Source of the DNA: Oscillospiraceae bacterium
GTDB lineage: Bacteria; Bacillota; Clostridia; Oscillospirales; Ruminococcaceae
DNA: 64,000 nucleotides
Assembly (NCBI GenBank): GCA_017513135.1
Contig: JAFWDH010000022.1
Coordinates: 1-64,000 of the forward strand
Direction: 5' to 3'
Program-made: the position numbers and the translations under genes
Shown here: piece after piece, positions 6,719 through 12,690 of the stretch
How the letters are laid out: each line of letters opens with the position of its first letter
How positions within the stretch are numbered: the first letter of the stretch is position 1
Notes under the pieces: model-generated
What the model saw: the letters and a program-made list of their open reading frames with translations, nothing else
Told to the model about the DNA's origin: nothing
Database searches by the model: none

Positions 6719-7063
6719 CTCATAGAGCATCCATTTCGTCCGCCCGTTGCTTTCCCATCTCTGGGACACTTCATAACGCGGATCCCGTCTTATCTCGGAC
6801 ATCCTCTTTGTGAAGCTCATAATGTTCAGGATGTTCGTCGCATCCCACGACGTTATTCCTCCCATCTTCTGCGCATATTCGACGATACGCTCGTTCTGCG
6901 ATTTCATTGTGTCCGGACGAGATATCTCCCCGAGGCACCTTCTCGCGTCTGTTGTGAGCTGAACTCCGTACAGTTCCGGCTTCTTCAGTTTGGAGATCAT
7001 CTCTCTGTCGATTCCCTTGAAACCGAACGAGTGGAGCATCTCCAGTTTCTCTCTGTCTGTCAT
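6695..7063 (-). CDS. Hypothetical phage protein with possible winged-helix region
   Basis: Predicted 122 aa from the ATG at 7063, preferred because GAAGGAGG lies just before it. The N-terminal part MTDREKLEMLHSFGFKG is helical. Residues about 60-120 (RIVEYAQKMGGITSWDATN, then a basic RRDPRYEV strand and GRTKWMLYEI) have the order helix-helix-strand-strand expected of a winged helix, as in phage proteins of the IDEAL/HTH type. DNA binding is an inference. It is the first gene after a regulatory gap holding two CTTCCGTA elements. Confidence 0.62.
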   Translation of the reverse strand: MTDREKLEMLHSFGFKGIDREMISKLKKPELYGVQLTTDARRCLGEISRPDTMKSQNERIVEYAQKMGGITSWDATNILNIMSFTKRMSEIRRDPRYEVSQRWESNGRTKWMLYEIKEVENA

Positions 7064-7119
7064 TGAATCCTCCTTCAATTTGCACAGGGCATTTTTGCCA
7101 CCGTACAGTCCGTTATTGT

Positions 7120-7156
7120 CTTCCGTAGTTCAGTTTTATTCTTAAGATTACGGAAG
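7120..7156. promoter_or_regulatory. Inverted CTTCCGTA operator-like pair with CTTAAG core
   Basis: CTTCCGTA at 7120-7127 and its reverse complement TACGGAAG at 7149-7156 flank 21 bases that include TCTTAAGATTA (7140-7150). The right half, read on the other strand, is CTTCCGTAATCTTAAG, identical to the first 16 bases of the element at 8210-8230. The site lies just upstream of the operon gene at 6695-7063 and just after the Cro-like gene. It is probably bound by one of the two phage regulators. Confidence 0.6.
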
Positions 7157-7360
7157 TCTCTCGGCATAAAAAAATGGATCGCAGTCTTCTATGCCCAAAC
7201 GCTTCGCGATAGCGAAGGTCTCACGCAGCGTGAAGTCGCTCTTGTTGTTCAGCTTAAGATTCATTGCGGTTGCTGATATGCCGATGTCCTTCGCCAGCTG
7301 CGCCTGTGTCATACCCTTCTCTCTGATCTTGCCCCTTAACAGGCTGAAGTCAAATTCCAT
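7148..7360 (-). CDS. Cro-like XRE-family phage regulator (DUF739-like)
   Basis: Predicted 70 aa from the ATG at 7360, directly after GGAAAGGAGG. It opens MEFDFSLLRGKIREKGMTQ; residues about 15-40 (MTQAQLAKDIGISATAMNLK) form a helix-turn-helix, followed by FTLRETFAIAKRLGIED. This is the pattern of the DUF739 Cro-like proteins of Firmicutes phages, which compete with the CI-like repressor at shared operators. Transcribed away from the repressor gene at 8355, with three small genes between. Confidence 0.78.
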   Translation of the reverse strand: MEFDFSLLRGKIREKGMTQAQLAKDIGISATAMNLKLNNKSDFTLRETFAIAKRLGIEDCDPFFYAERLP

Positions 7361-7428
7361 CTTTCCTCCTTTCCGTCCGGACTTGGGACCGGACCGTGCA
7401 TTACATCCCCGAAGGGATGCCCTCTGCA

Positions 7429-7632
7429 TTATGTTCCGTACATCTTCACCTGTTTATCTTCCGCCTTCGGGTCTGTCGTCTTATCCAGACAGTTGATGAA
7501 GTCACCTTCCCACCTCGTCCTGTTGGAGCCCTTTTCGATTACCGGTCGACAGTATGTAAACACCTCGCCGTTGAGGATCCGGTAACAGACGTTAGTGCAT
7601 CCCTTGCACGTCCAGCTTGACAGTTTCCCCAT
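7429..7632 (-). CDS. Small Cys-containing phage protein
   Basis: Predicted 67 aa, MGKLSSWTCKGCTNVCYR then FTYCRPVIEKG and DFINCLDKTTD. The N-terminal CxxCxxxC with later cysteines suggests a metal site. GGAGGG precedes the ATG. Located in the early leftward operon. Unknown function. Confidence 0.62.
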   Translation of the reverse strand: MGKLSSWTCKGCTNVCYRILNGEVFTYCRPVIEKGSNRTRWEGDFINCLDKTTDPKAEDKQVKMYGT

Positions 7633-7650
7633 CGTGGTCCCTCCGCAGCA

Positions 7651-7890
7651 TTATTTGATTCCGTAGCCGTGCTCGTCATAAAGGACGACGGCGTTGTTCT
7701 TGTTCTCAGCTTCCCATTCTTTGAGGAATCTCATTGCCTTTATCGCGTCCTCTTTTGTGGGAGCCTGTGACACGAAAGTCCAGTTAAGATCGGATTCATT
7801 CTGGGCGAAGATAAACCACCCGTTATCAAGTGCTCCTCTGTTGGCGTTGTATTTCTGCCTGTCTACTCTGTAGGCTATGTATCTTTCCAT
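7651..7890 (-). CDS. Hypothetical phage protein
   Basis: Predicted 79 aa, MERYIAYRVDRQKYNANRGA with WFIFAQNESDLNWTFVSQAP and a helical C-terminal half (DAIKAMRFLKEWEAENK). It may be a small alpha-beta fold. No motif recognised. Preceded by a modest AGGATAAGGA ribosome site. Function unknown. Confidence 0.62.
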   Translation of the reverse strand: MERYIAYRVDRQKYNANRGALDNGWFIFAQNESDLNWTFVSQAPTKEDAIKAMRFLKEWEAENKNNAVVLYDEHGYGIK

Positions 7891-7963
7891 CGTCCTTATC
7901 CTTTCCGGGAGGACTTGGGACCTCCCCTGTGCATTAGAGCCTTTCGGCTCCCCTCTGCTTTTC

Positions 7964-8176
7964 TTAAGCGTGGATCACGTCGAAGAAGTTGAATCCCTGA
8001 TTTGTTAGCTTCCGGATCTCTGCTTCAAACGTGTCGTCATCGTAATGGCATTTCTGCATCCTCTCTGTTTCTATCCAAGTGTACTTCTCCTTTTCGTCGC
8101 TATAGCGTTTCGCTGCCATAATGTAGTGCTTCATTCCGAGCTCTTTCATCCTGTTGTAAATCTCGATCCTTGTCAT
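7964..8176 (-). CDS. Hypothetical phage protein, first gene of the leftward operon
   Basis: Predicted 70 aa, MTRIEIYNRMKELGMKHYIMA, charged and without cysteine motifs apart from one Cys, ending NQGFNFFDVIHA. GAAGGAGAT precedes the ATG. It is the first gene downstream of the strong leftward promoter at 8237-8265, so it should be the earliest product made on induction. Function unknown. Confidence 0.62.
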   Translation of the reverse strand: MTRIEIYNRMKELGMKHYIMAAKRYSDEKEKYTWIETERMQKCHYDDDTFEAEIRKLTNQGFNFFDVIHA

Positions 8177-8196
8177 TGTTTTATCTCCTTCGTTTT

Positions 8197-8230
8197 CTTC
8201 CGTGACTTCCTTCCGTAATCTTAAGATTAC
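8197..8230. promoter_or_regulatory. Operator-like repeat at the leftward promoter start
   Basis: CTTCCGTG (8197-8204) and CTTCCGTA (8210-8217) are direct repeats 13 bases apart. The second runs into a perfect 16-base palindrome GTAATCTTAAGATTAC at 8215-8230. The palindrome lies immediately after the -10 of the leftward promoter, over the expected start site, so a bound repressor would block it. Inferred binding site for the repressor at 8355 or the Cro-like protein. Confidence 0.65.
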
Positions 8231-8236
8231 ACTAAT

Positions 8237-8265
8237 ATCTTACTCCCCTAATATTCAATCGTCAA
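8237..8265 (-). promoter_or_regulatory. Leftward early promoter of the prophage
   Basis: On the minus strand TTGACG (8265-8260), a 17-base spacer and TAAGAT (8242-8237). This is a good sigma-A promoter reading into the early operon. It is flanked by two CTTAAG palindromes, one over the start site and one just upstream of the -35. Confidence 0.72.
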
Positions 8266-8269
8266 TACA

Positions 8270-8310
8270 TTTTCTTAAGAAAATTTAGAAAATTCTTCCG
8301 TACTCTTAAT
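8270..8310. promoter_or_regulatory. CTTAAG palindrome and CTTCCGTA element in the divergent control region
   Basis: TTTTCTTAAGAAAA at 8270-8283 is a 14-base palindrome with the same CTTAAG core as 8215-8230. CTTCCGTACTCTTAAT at 8295-8310 resembles the element at 8210. The latter covers the expected -35 position of the rightward promoter whose -10 is TATAAT at 8319-8324. The layout is that of a CI/Cro switch. Confidence 0.6.
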
Positions 8311-8318
8311 TTGGCTGA

Positions 8319-8324
8319 TATAAT
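8319..8324 (+). promoter_or_regulatory. -10 box of the repressor promoter
   Basis: Perfect TATAAT about 30 bases before the repressor start codon. No good TTGACA lies 17 bases upstream; that position is occupied by the CTTCCGTA element, which suggests a promoter needing activation or tuned by its own product. Confidence 0.5.
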
Positions 8325-8354
8325 AAGGTTACAGAAAGAAAGGATGTAACTACA

Positions 8355-8681
8355 ATGACAGTATTTCAGATCAGGCTTGAACAAGCCCTTCAGGAGTCCG
8401 GACTTACTCCTGCTGACCTCTCGAGGAGGAGCGGTGTCGCAGAGTCTACGATTTCCTCATACAGAAGCGGAGCATACGAACCACGGAACAAGAAACTCTA
8501 CGCCATCGCTACCGCCCTCAATGTGTCCCCTTCTTGGCTGATGGGCTACGATCTTGAGTCAAATGAAGAAGCTCTCGATCTCGCCCTTCAATCGGTTTGG
8601 TCGGAGATGTCAGATGAGCAGAAGAGACAGGCTCTTGACTATATGCGATTTCTAACATCAGATCGAAAAGTAAGCACTTGA
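8355..8681 (+). CDS. CI-like XRE-family phage repressor
   Basis: Predicted 108 aa. Residues about 17-45 (LTPADLSRRSGVAESTISSYRSG) form a clear helix-turn-helix, followed by the XRE signature LYAIATALNVSPSWLMGYD. The last 40 residues are helical and probably mediate dimerization. There is no S24 peptidase domain, so RecA-triggered self-cleavage is not expected and induction must work another way. AAAGGATG precedes the ATG. It reads in the same direction as the integrase and faces the leftward lytic operon. Confidence 0.85.
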   Translation: MTVFQIRLEQALQESGLTPADLSRRSGVAESTISSYRSGAYEPRNKKLYAIATALNVSPSWLMGYDLESNEEALDLALQSVWSEMSDEQKRQALDYMRFLTSDRKVST

Positions 8682-8703
8682 AATTCACGATCAACACCTC
8701 CTA

Positions 8704-8727
8704 ACGCGGACAACTGTCCGTGTTTTT
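8704..8727 (+). terminator. Terminator after the repressor gene
   Basis: CGGAC/GTCCG stem with a short AACT loop, followed by GTTTTTATT. It lies 22 bases after the repressor stop and before the integrase, so the integrase may need read-through or its own promoter. Confidence 0.65.
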
Positions 8728-8774
8728 ATTCTATCAATATGAATGTCCCGAATATGCGACAATGGTGATAATAA

Positions 8775-9752
8775 ATGTGGAAAACAAAGACAGGATTATA
8801 CAGAGAACGGATCACTGCAAACGGACGCACAAAGATACTATCCGCAAGGAACAAAGTAGACCTGATGCTGAAGGTTGCGCAATACAAGGAAGTAACGCCA
8901 ACTTTTGGCGAGACGGCCGAAATGTGGCGAGAGTCAAAGGACGTATCTCCGGGGACTTGGAGATGCTATAACGCACCGTTCAATCAGATAATGGATTATT
9001 TCGGCGAGAAACGCCTAAACGAAATAACGCCGAAAGATGTTCAACGCTATTTAAATCAACTCTCTATGAGCTATAAATCCACCCTCACAAGGAAGGGACT
9101 GATATCACAGATATATGATTATGCCATAGTAGATCTGGATATGGACATTAAGAATCCTTGCGAGAGAGTCAAAGTAGATACACGGCTCCCACGTTCTACA
9201 CGATCCGCACTCACGGACGAGGAACTGGCAGAGATCCGGAAGACCACAAGAGACGAGTTCCTCCTCGCTCCCCTGATTCTTTACACCGGTATGCGCTGCG
9301 GAGAAGCTCTGGCCTTACAGTACGGTGATATAAACTACAAGGATAAGACCATCACGATTTCGAAGAGCATATATCATCAAGGAAATCAGCCTCACCTCAC
9401 GACCACAAAAACTAAAGCAGGAAATCGTGTAGTTCCCTTGCTCCCACAACTTGAAGCACTCCTCCCCAAAGGCAAGGCATCGCACTTTTGCATCGGAGGA
9501 GAGGAGCCCATCACTAAATCGGCGTTGGCGAAACGCTGGGAGAAATGGGAACGCACCCACGGAGTACATTTTGACCGCCACACGATCAGGCACACATACG
9601 CTTCTATTCTTTATGAGTCAGGAATAGATGTGAAATCTGCTCAGAAGTTATTAGGACACGCTAACTTTCAGACGACGATGGATGTTTATACTCATCTTTC
9701 TGACCAGCACTTAAAGGAATCAGCGCAAAAACTCATAGATTTTATGCAATAA
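8775..9752 (+). CDS. int: Tyrosine site-specific integrase
   Basis: Predicted 325 aa. An N-terminal arm-binding region and SAM-like core-binding domain (about 40-130) precede the catalytic domain. The tyrosine recombinase residues are visible: Arg174 in TGMRCGEALAL, a Lys near 212-214 in TTKTKAGNR, His269 and Arg272 in DRHTIRHTYAS, His295 in LLGHANFQTT, and Tyr305 in VYTHLS. It catalyses integration and excision between phage and chromosomal att sites. The start at 8775 has only a weak ribosome site. It sits at the tRNA-Pro end of the element, as expected for tRNA-directed integrases. Confidence 0.93.
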   Translation: MWKTKTGLYRERITANGRTKILSARNKVDLMLKVAQYKEVTPTFGETAEMWRESKDVSPGTWRCYNAPFNQIMDYFGEKRLNEITPKDVQRYLNQLSMSYKSTLTRKGLISQIYDYAIVDLDMDIKNPCERVKVDTRLPRSTRSALTDEELAEIRKTTRDEFLLAPLILYTGMRCGEALALQYGDINYKDKTITISKSIYHQGNQPHLTTTKTKAGNRVVPLLPQLEALLPKGKASHFCIGGEEPITKSALAKRWEKWERTHGVHFDRHTIRHTYASILYESGIDVKSAQKLLGHANFQTTMDVYTHLSDQHLKESAQKLIDFMQ

Positions 9753-9755
9753 AAA

Positions 9756-9785
9756 AGGCCTCCGTTTTGGAGGCCTGTTTTTGTG
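9756..9785 (+). terminator. Terminator after the integrase
   Basis: AGGCCTCC/GGAGGCCT stem with a GTTTT loop, followed by GTTTTTG, starting three bases after the integrase stop. Strong intrinsic terminator. Confidence 0.85.
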
Positions 9786-9809
9786 CGCAGATGTGCGCAA
9801 AAGTGCGCA
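9783..9809. repeat. Three GTGCGCA repeats with exact 10-base period
   Basis: GTGCGCA occurs at 9783-9789, 9793-9799 and 9803-9809. The 10-base period puts all three on one face of the helix. The position between integrase and tRNA-Pro fits integrase arm-type binding sites; this role is inferred. Confidence 0.7.
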
Positions 9810-9863
9810 GAAATACCCTATTTTCTTTAATATTCTCTTTAGAAAACTAAAGAATCAGACATA

Positions 9864-9906
9864 AGAAAAACCCTTTAAACAAGCGGTTTTCCGCTAATTT
9901 AAAGGG
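9864..9906 (-). terminator. Terminator downstream of tRNA-Pro
   Basis: CCCTTTAAA (9871-9879) pairs with TTTAAAGGG (9898-9906), with an inner AGCGG/CCGCT stem. On the minus strand the stem is followed by TTTTTCTTAT. It ends the tRNA-Gln/tRNA-Pro transcript and starts ten bases after the CCA end. Confidence 0.82.
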
Positions 9907-9916
9907 TAATTCACAA

Positions 9917-9993
9917 TGGTCGGAGTGGCGGGACTTGAACCCGCGGCCTCTTGGTCCCGAACCAAGCACTCTACCAAACTGAGCCACACCCCG
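9917..9993 (-). tRNA. tRNA-Pro (anticodon CGG)
   Basis: Full cloverleaf on the minus strand: acceptor CGGGGTG/CACTCCG, D arm, anticodon stem CTTGG/CCAAG with loop TTCGGGA (anticodon CGG, reading CCG), and T arm GCGGG-TTCAAGT-CCCGC. The 3' CCA is encoded. It is the second gene of a two-tRNA transcript. Its 3' half is the likely attachment site of the prophage to its left. Confidence 0.95.
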
Positions 9994-9999
9994 AATAAT

Positions 10000-10027
10000 T
10001 AAGCCGATGATCAGAGATCATCGGCTG
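10000..10027. other. Perfect hairpin between tRNA-Gln and tRNA-Pro
   Basis: AGCCGATGATC (10002-10012) pairs exactly with GATCATCGGCT (10016-10026) around an AGA loop. On the minus strand it is followed by TTAATTATT rather than a pure T run. It could be a processing signal or a weak terminator inside the tRNA transcript. Confidence 0.6.
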
Positions 10028-10101
10028 TGGTAGCGGAAGAAGGATTCGAACCCTCGCAAACAGAGTCAGAGTCTGCCGTGCTACCGTTACACAATTCCGC
10101 T
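10028..10101 (-). tRNA. tRNA-Gln (anticodon CTG)
   Basis: Cloverleaf on the minus strand: acceptor AGCGGAA/TTCCGCT, anticodon stem GCAGA/TCTGT with loop CTCTGAC (anticodon CTG, reading CAG), T arm GAGGG-TTCGAAT-CCTTC, and encoded CCA. Transcribed first, ahead of tRNA-Pro, from the promoter at 10117-10144. Confidence 0.93.
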
Positions 10102-10116
10102 CCAAACACGAAAACT

Positions 10117-10144
10117 ATTATAACAAGTTTCGAACGTTTGTCAA
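10117..10144 (-). promoter_or_regulatory. Promoter of the tRNA-Gln/tRNA-Pro transcript
   Basis: Minus strand TTGACA (10144-10139), 16-base spacer, TATAAT (10122-10117), ending 16 bases before the tRNA-Gln 5' end. Both hexamers are consensus. Confidence 0.85.
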
Positions 10145-10239
10145 CATCATATGCATCTGTTATACGCCTTCTTGATTTTTACATTCTTATGTATGATTAT
10201 ATATACTCAGAGAAAATAACAGATGTCGGAGGTACAGAC

Positions 10240-10461
10240 ATGCCCGAATTCACATATGAGATCACCGAACCCATCGGTATCCTCTCTCAGAGCACTAACG
10301 GCTGGTCACGCCAGCTCAATCTTATAAGCTGGAACGGAAGGGCCCCGAAGTATGATATCCGCGACTGGGCGCCGGGAAACGAAAAGATGGGCAAAGGAAT
10401 ATCAATGTCTCTGGAGGAACTCAAGGCTCTCAAAGAGATCCTGGATGAGATGGAGATCTGA
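10240..10461 (+). CDS. YdbC-like PC4-family ssDNA-binding protein
   Basis: Predicted 73 aa from the ATG at 10240, preceded by TCGGAGG; the frame is open upstream only through the tRNA gene. It reads EFTYEITEPIGILS, GWSRQLNLISWNGRAPKYDIRDWAP and MGKGISMSLEELKALKEIL, the complete pattern of bacterial YdbC/PC4 proteins: a curved beta sheet and one helix that dimerize and bind single-stranded nucleic acid. The physiological role in Firmicutes is not settled. The following HD gene starts one base after its stop, so the two form an operon. Confidence 0.85.
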   Translation: MPEFTYEITEPIGILSQSTNGWSRQLNLISWNGRAPKYDIRDWAPGNEKMGKGISMSLEELKALKEILDEMEI

Positions 10462-10462
10462 A

Positions 10463-11041
10463 ATGATCAACAGCGAGAATAAAGAACGTTTCCTTGATAT
10501 CTATAACAGAAACATAAAGAGAGCCGGTGCAGACAGGCTGCTCGAGTGGATGGATAACAGAACAGATTTCTTTACAGCCCCCGCAAGCACAAAGTTCCAC
10601 GGTGCTTGCAAGGAAGGTCTGGTCATCCATTCCCTGAATGTCTATGACATACTCAAGAAGAGGAACGATGAAAGCAAGGCTTATTCCGACGAGACAATGG
10701 CTATAGTCGCTCTTCTGCATGACCTTTGCAAAGCCAACTTCTACAAAGAGACCACGAGAAACGTCAAGAATGACATCACCGGTCAGTGGGAAAGAGTGCC
10801 GTATTACTCCATCGATGACCCCTATCCGTATGGGCACGGGGAGAAATCAGTCTTCCTGATCGAGAGATTCCTGAGACTGACCCCTGAAGAAGCCATTTCA
10901 ATAAGATGGCACATGGGCGGTTTTGACGAAAGCGCAAGATCAGGCGGGTATAACGTGGGCAACACGTTCAACAAATACCCTCTGGCTGTCATGCTCCATG
11001 TCAGCGACCTTGAGGCCACATACCTGCTGGAGAACAAATAA
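10463..11041 (+). CDS. HD-domain phosphohydrolase family protein
   Basis: Predicted 192 aa. The ATG at 10463 follows a GGAG inside the preceding gene. Metal-ligand motifs of the HD fold are visible: GLVIHSLNVYDIL, the HD pair in VALLHDLCKANFY, YGHGEKS, and IRWHMGGFD. The family removes phosphates from nucleotides or nucleic acids; the substrate is unknown here. It forms a two-gene operon with the PC4-like gene and ends at a strong terminator. Confidence 0.8.
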   Translation: MINSENKERFLDIYNRNIKRAGADRLLEWMDNRTDFFTAPASTKFHGACKEGLVIHSLNVYDILKKRNDESKAYSDETMAIVALLHDLCKANFYKETTRNVKNDITGQWERVPYYSIDDPYPYGHGEKSVFLIERFLRLTPEEAISIRWHMGGFDESARSGGYNVGNTFNKYPLAVMLHVSDLEATYLLENK

Positions 11042-11057
11042 CCTCAGAAAAAACGCA

Positions 11058-11086
11058 AGAGCGGTCAGATGACCGCTCTTTTTTTC
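11058..11086 (+). terminator. Terminator of the PC4-HD operon
   Basis: AGAGCGGTCA/TGACCGCTCT stem (11058-11079) followed by TTTTTTC. On the opposite strand the stem is followed by TTGCGTTTTTTC, so it may also serve the convergent coiled-coil gene. Confidence 0.88.
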
Positions 11087-11100
11087 TTTTACGGCAGCTC

Positions 11101-12552
11101 TCACTTGGAACTGGCTTTAAGTTTTGACCTCAGTTCAGTGATGATGTTCTGGCGTTTTCCGAGTTCCTCGACCAGGGCGTTGTACTTCTCCACCATCTGT
11201 TTGAGCTGATTGTTCTTATCGGTCACTGTCTGCTGGAGCTTGGCATTCTGCTCCTGCATGGTCCCTACTATCTCCTGGACCTTCTGCATGCGGACCTGAT
11301 ACTCTTTCTGAACATTCTGGATCTGGGCGTTTGCGGACTGAGCAAGCTGTTCGTAATTTCTCACTGCTCTGTCCCTCTCTCCCGTCAACGCGCTGATCGC
11401 ATCGGCTTCGATGCTCTTTGAGGCACTGTCAGCCTTAAGAGAATCATTCTCAGCCTTAAGCTCTTCGATCTCTCTGAGCAGTTCGGCGTTCTTTCTGTTA
11501 TTGTCCGCGATCAGAGAATCGATCCTTGCCTGGATCCTCTCATTGTTCCTGGCGATCGCGTGATCTCGCTCTTCGATAGCGGAAGCTACTATCTCTCTGG
11601 CTTCGACCAGAAATCTCTGCTGCTCCGCGTTGTCCGCTTCAGACTGACTGTTCCCGGAAGCAGCTGATGAAAGCTCCGAGCTGAGTCTGGCGTTCTCTCG
11701 CTTCAGTTCCGCAGCGCTGTACTCATATCTCTTGAGCATGGCGTCATAATGAGCCTGCATCTTTTCATTGTTGCGCGCGATCGCTCTGTCTCTCTGACTT
11801 ATCAGCTGGGCTATTCGGGTGCTGAACTCATCTCTTATCTGCTTGACCTGGTTGGCAGCCGTTCCCGCGACCGATACAGCCTCGTCACGCTGCTGTTCTG
11901 CATCGGCAAGACGGCGGACAGCTTCATAAGACTGTTCCTTAAGCTTTTCGATCTGGGAGTTGAGCTGAGCCTCCCTCTCCTGGGCGGTTTTCCTGATCTG
12001 CTCGATCCTCTCAGTGATCTCAAGGATCCTCCCTGAAGAATCGGAATCATTTCCTCCGCTTCTCAGGATTGTCAGCACCTCTTTCTGACCGTCAAGAGTA
12101 CGCTGAAGGTCATCTGCCCTGTTTATGGAGCTCTCAAGTCTCTGGCGCAGAGATGTATTCAGCTCATCGCCGGCCTTTACCTTCTCCTCCAGGGAATCCT
12201 TTTCCTGCCTCAGAGCGTCGATCTGGGTGGTGTACTCGTTCTCCAGATTGTGGTATTCGGATACGAACGCCAGTTCGGAATTGACCTGGGCTCTGACTTC
12301 CTCAAATCTGGCATCGTATTCGTCATTTTTCTTCTTAAGTTCGGAATTGATGCTTTTGAGTTTCGATATCTCGCTCGTCAGCGCCTTCTCTCCGTCCGAA
12401 TACTCGGAATACAGGCGGTCTATATAATCGTTAACGGCGCTTTTGTTGTAACCAAGAAAAGCCGTGCGGAAAACTTTCTTCCCGTCAGCAGAGACGATAG
12501 ACATCGCATTTCTCTTGACGTAGCTGTCGTTACTGTCTTTAGGTGAACTCAT
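11101..12552 (-). CDS. Long DivIVA-like coiled-coil protein
   Basis: Predicted 483 aa from the ATG at 12552, which has an AGGAGAGG site; an in-frame TTG two codons earlier is less likely. Residues 28-51 (FRTAFLGYNKSAVNDYIDRL) match the DivIVA N-terminal membrane-targeting pattern. Nearly all the rest (about 55-480) is charged, heptad-rich coiled coil with no membrane span. The segment RDRAIARNNEKMQA (254-267) recurs as RDHAIARNNERIQA (329-342), with a weaker copy near 393. Classical DivIVA is about 160-230 aa. Lying directly downstream of ftsZ, it is probably a septum or pole scaffold; the exact role is unknown. Confidence 0.72.
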   Translation of the reverse strand: MSSPKDSNDSYVKRNAMSIVSADGKKVFRTAFLGYNKSAVNDYIDRLYSEYSDGEKALTSEISKLKSINSELKKKNDEYDARFEEVRAQVNSELAFVSEYHNLENEYTTQIDALRQEKDSLEEKVKAGDELNTSLRQRLESSINRADDLQRTLDGQKEVLTILRSGGNDSDSSGRILEITERIEQIRKTAQEREAQLNSQIEKLKEQSYEAVRRLADAEQQRDEAVSVAGTAANQVKQIRDEFSTRIAQLISQRDRAIARNNEKMQAHYDAMLKRYEYSAAELKRENARLSSELSSAASGNSQSEADNAEQQRFLVEAREIVASAIEERDHAIARNNERIQARIDSLIADNNRKNAELLREIEELKAENDSLKADSASKSIEADAISALTGERDRAVRNYEQLAQSANAQIQNVQKEYQVRMQKVQEIVGTMQEQNAKLQQTVTDKNNQLKQMVEKYNALVEELGKRQNIITELRSKLKASSK

Positions 12553-12690
12553 GAACAATCCTCTCCTATCCGGGCTTGAACAAGACCGGGTGTTTTAAAA
12601 TAACTGTCTTCGGGAGTCTGAGCGGCATCTCAGGAAGGGATCTGTCCTTCCTTCCGGATCAGATCCCCCGAAGGCGAGAATATTTCAGAT

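Larger units (their letters stand above)
1..9916. mobile_element. Integrated prophage or phage-derived element, integrase end only
   Basis: Rightward integrase and CI-like repressor genes face a long leftward chain of small overlapping genes typical of a Firmicutes temperate phage early region: Cro-like regulator, DUF669-like protein, HNH, replication protein, DnaB helicase, RusA. The integrase end abuts the 3' end of tRNA-Pro (9917-9993), a common target for tyrosine integrases. No capsid, terminase or tail gene is visible, so these would lie left of the window if present. The exact right boundary is inferred; the matching att repeat is not in the window. Confidence 0.85.

Noticed and set aside
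1-9916. Possible defence or toxin-antitoxin cargo in the prophage
   Set aside because: Every small gene was read for nuclease, toxin or antitoxin motifs. Apart from HNH, RusA and the PAPS-reductase-like gene, none has a supportable defence signature.
10027-10239. Upstream extension of the PC4-like protein
   Set aside because: It would be translated through the tRNA-Gln gene on the other strand. The ATG at 10240 with TCGGAGG and the family-like N terminus are clearly the start.
12639-12665. GGGATCTG/CAGATCCC inverted repeat after ftsZ
   Set aside because: A 15-base loop and no T run; not a convincing terminator, and no other role can be supported.
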